DNA of 64,000 nt from Vicugna pacos (Eukaryota > Chordata > Mammalia > Artiodactyla > Camelidae), in contig NW_027328871.1 of the NCBI RefSeq assembly GCF_048564905.1, positions 1,302,001 through 1,366,000 of the forward strand, in the 5' to 3' direction. Every line of letters begins with the position of its first letter. Positions within the stretch are counted from its first letter, which is position 1. Shown one piece after another: positions 60,992 to 64,000 of the stretch. The notes below the pieces were generated by a model. The model was given only the letters and a program-made list of their open reading frames with translations. It had not been told where the DNA came from and did not search any database. Both the position numbers and the translations under genes were made by a program.

Positions 60992-62943
60992 CATTTCTTT
61001 ACACTACCTTTGAATCAACAGGAAAACAAATTATAGAGACAACCACTTTTATAACTGCACCCAAAACTATAAAATGCTTAAGAATAAATCTGACCATGTA
61101 GGTGAATGAATTATACATGGAGAACTAGAAAACTTTGATTGAGGAAATCAAAAAAGAATTGAAAAGATACCCAATGATCTCATAATGGAAGAAACAAAAT
61201 GGTTAAAATGGTCATACATCCAAAGGCAATCCCCAGACTTAATGGGATTTCCTATCAAATTATGCAAAACTTTTCTTTTTGGGACTGTAACAAATGATCC
61301 TAAGATTTACATAGGGTCATAAAAGATCCATAATTTCCAAAGAAATATTAAAGAAAAAGAAAGAGGCTGGAGGAATAAACCACCAGGTCTCCATACACTA
61401 TTGTAAAGCTACAATAATCAAAATGACATGATATTGGTACAGAAACAGGCATATGGACCAATGGAACAGAATAGAGAGCCTAGGAATAAATCTAAATGCC
61501 TATGTTGAACTAATCTTTGACAGAGTAGCCAAGAATATGACAGAGAAAAGACCATCTCTTCACCAACAGGTGTTGGGAAAACAGGATATCAGCATCAGAG
61601 TAATGGAGCTAGAAAAATCATTCACTCCATACACAAGAATAAACTCAAAATGGCTTGAAGACTACAAGGTAAGGCAAGACACAGTAAATCTCCTAGGAGA
61701 AAATATAGGCAAAACACTCTGACATAAATTTCAGCAATGATCTCCTAGAATAGACTACCCAGGTAAGGGATATAAGAGCAAAATTAATAAATGGGACCTA
61801 ATTAAACTTATAAGCTTTTGCACAGCAAATGGAACCACAAACAAAGCAAAAAGACAACCTAGAGTTTTAAAGAAAATATTTTGAATTGATGCAACTGACA
61901 AAGGCTAAGTTTCCAAAATATAAAGAGTTCATACAACCTAATAATAATAATACATAAAAAAACAAGAAACACAATATGAAAATGGGCAGAAGAACTAAAC
62001 AATCAATTCTCAAATAGAGACATACAAATGACACACAGATATATGAAAAAAATTGCTCACTATCATTATCAGAGAAGGACAATTCAAAACTCTAATGAAG
62101 TATCACTTCCCAATAGTCACAATGGCCATCATTCAAAAGTCCACAAACAATAAATGCTGGGGAAGCTCTGGAGAAAGTTATCCCTCCTACACTGATGGTA
62201 GGAATGTAGTTTGGTGCAGTCACTGTGGAAAACATGATGGGGATACTTCTAAAGTATAAAAATAAACTTAACAAATGATCCAGCAATCCCACTTCTGGGT
62301 ATATATCAAAGGGAACCTTATTTCAAAAAGAAACCTGCACCCCAATGTTCTTAGCAGTGCTATATACAACAGCCACGACATGGAAGCAACCTAATTGTCC
62401 AACAACAGATAACAGTATACAGAAGTTATGCTGTATTTACACAATGGAATAATATTCTGCAATAAAAAATGATAAAACAATGACATTTGCAGCAAAATGG
62501 ATGCTCCAATAAGTGTCATTGTAATTGAAGATAGCCAGAAACAGAAAGAAAAATAACACATGACATGATATATGTAGAACTTAAAAAAAAAATTTGGATG
62601 TGAACACTATGATTTCATCTACAAAACTGAAACACACTTGCAGATTTACTTAATAATCTTATGTTTACTGCAGAAAGTGACTGGTAGAGGATATATTTGG
62701 GAGCTGTATATTTATAAATTTTATCCACTATATACAAAAATAGATGTTTTCAAAATTTCTTTTGTATGACACAGGGCAGTAAGTTAAATATCGTGAAGTA
62801 ACGTTTAAGAGGCACAGAAATATATGCTTGTACGGGGACACTGTGCAATACACCACAGATTGACACATTGTTAATGGCATAATTCAATGATAAATAAATG
62901 AATAAATATGTAAATAAAGAAATAAATAAGTAAATAAATAATA

Positions 62944-63821
62944 TTTAATAATAAAAGAAATACAAAGATTCACACTACATAACTTTACACATCAAAAATC
63001 TAGGAGAAAACATAAAGAATAAAGAAGAAATTTGAATGAATGGGAGCAAAGAAAATAACAAGAGAAACAATTGAAAAGATAAAAAAATTATACCTAAGTC
63101 TGTTTCATTTCAACATAAAGTGGACAAATGTTTTGATTGGCTAAGAAAATAAAGACTCAAATATAATTAGAAATAAAAGAGAAGATATTACTCCTGATGT
63201 TGTAGAGGTGCATAGCATCATAAAAGATTACCACTAGCCAACGATTTGAATGACCTAGAACAAAAGGCAGATCCCCAGAAACATATGTCTTCCAACACTG
63301 AATCAAGAAGAAATTAGAAAGTTAAATACATCAAAAGTGTGTATGAGTAAATCAGTAATCCAAACCTCCCAAACTAGAAAAAGTTTACAAGATGACTTTA
63401 CTGGTGAATTCTGCCATACATTTGTAGACAATTTTTCACCAATTCTTCCCCAAAACTTTCAAGAATTTGAAGGGGGTGAAAGATTCCAAAGTTGTTTAAT
63501 GATGCTATCTTTATTTGCATAAAAAAGGACATTAGATGCAAAATATAGAACATTATCCCTGATGAACCTATGTGCCAAAATCTCAACATAACACAAGGAA
63601 AATGAATTCAACAACACATTTAATGTATCATACACATACATATGTAAAGGGATTTATCCCTGGGTTTAAGGATAAGTCAAAATATTCAAATCAATAAAAG
63701 TGACCTGCCACACTAATAGAATGAGAAATAAAACACACATAATCATCTCAATAGGTGCAGAAAGAGCATTATATATAATGCAACATCCATTTAAGAAACT
63801 CTCAACAAACTAAATTTACCC
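62944..63821 (+). mobile_element. L1 ORF2 fragment, plus strand (copy B)
   Basis: Paralogue of 27,617-28,502. Positions 63,337-63,522 encode the segment before the RT core (FTGEFCHTFVDNFSPILPQN). It ends at the LTR boundary at 63,822. Confidence 0.82.
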
Positions 63822-64000
63822 TGTCAGTGGCCCGATATCATATATACACAAACACTGTGTGGACAGAAGCGAAGCAGTTCACTGTTTAGTGATTCTTAGA
63901 AAAAGGGTTTATATAGGACATGCACAGTGCCTCACATATCATCTAAGTTATAACAATGTTAATAATCTTAAACTATTTATGTCCCCATGCTCCTGCAGTA
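63822..64000 (-). mobile_element. Solo LTR, minus strand, cut by the window edge (copy B)
   Basis: The first 179 bp of the LTR seen at 28,503-28,946, at the same position within the same L1, about 10% different. It shows that this LTR inserted before the unit was duplicated. The remainder is beyond the window. Confidence 0.75.

Larger units (their letters stand above)
57620..62943 (+). mobile_element. L1, ORF1 end through 3' tail, plus strand, interrupted by a solo LTR
   Basis: This is the better preserved partner of 23,300-27,616. Positions 58,358-58,585 encode endonuclease sequence (AKGHDKKAGLAVLTSHKIDF). Positions 59,671-59,919 encode the start of the RT domain ([23 protein letters not shown]). 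Positions 60,030-60,257 continue it (LNGEKLKHFSQKPETRQSCP). Positions 61,453-61,722 encode late ORF2 (PWNRIESLGIN-like with GINLNAYVELIFD). A solo LTR occupies 60,385-60,991. The 3' end has an AAAT tail at 62,890-62,943. About 405 bp of this ORF2 is missing in copy A. No long frame is intact. Confidence 0.9.
34317..64000 (+). repeat. Tandem segmental duplication, copy B (right end off the window)
   Basis: This is the second direct copy of the 34.3-kb unit, aligned to 1-28,681. It carries every element of copy A in the same order and orientation, plus about 1,018 bp absent from A at 60,220-61,238. The alignment runs to the last base of the window, so the copy continues to the right. Divergence of about 10% seems uniform across L1, HSFY and unrecognised stretches in the samples I counted. 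Confidence 0.95.

Noticed and set aside
1-64000. An undescribed defence, toxin or regulatory system
   Set aside because: Apart from HSFY, all longer coding traces resolve to L1 reverse transcriptase, endonuclease or ORF1, and the GC-rich islands are L1 5' UTR or an LTR.

Overview
The window looks like mammalian, probably Y-linked, DNA. Two things support this. It contains two copies of a gene recognisable as HSFY (heat-shock transcription factor, Y-linked), and almost everything else is old LINE-1 (L1) sequence, with no other coding gene. The 3' ends of the L1s resemble those of even-toed ungulates (Cetartiodactyla) as I remember them. I saw no BovB, pig PRE-1, carnivore SINE or Alu copy, so the species stays open.

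Layout: two direct copies of one unit about 34.3 kb long. Copy A covers at least 1-28,681 and copy B at least 34,317-64,000; position 1 aligns with 34,317, and 28,681 with 64,000. The stretch 28,682-34,316 is the rest of unit A; its partner would lie beyond the right edge. Hand counts over several stretches give roughly 10% mismatches between copies, similar in L1 sequence, unique sequence and HSFY exons. The duplication therefore appears old and not homogenised.

Each unit, left to right, holds: the 5' half of a near-full-length minus-strand L1; a plus-strand L1 fragment carrying a GATA microsatellite; two minus-strand L1 segments; a plus-strand L1; about 3.3 kb of unrecognised sequence; a two-exon HSFY pseudogene on the minus strand; about 1.5 kb of its 5' flank; an L1 with an inverted piece; a longer plus-strand L1; another L1 fragment; a minus-strand LTR; then further minus-strand L1 leading into the next unit.

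The HSFY copies have decayed separately. Copy B keeps the full 401-codon length, both splice sites and the original start and stop, but has two in-frame stops. Copy A has two frameshifts, three in-frame stops and a lost splice donor. No lesion is shared, so the gene was probably intact when the unit duplicated. Copy B also carries a solo LTR with a perfect 6-bp target duplication; the same locus in copy A is about 1 kb shorter.

I found no tRNA, rRNA, CRISPR, prokaryotic gene or intact transposase. No novel biological system is evident; the main interest is a fossil HSFY amplicon.
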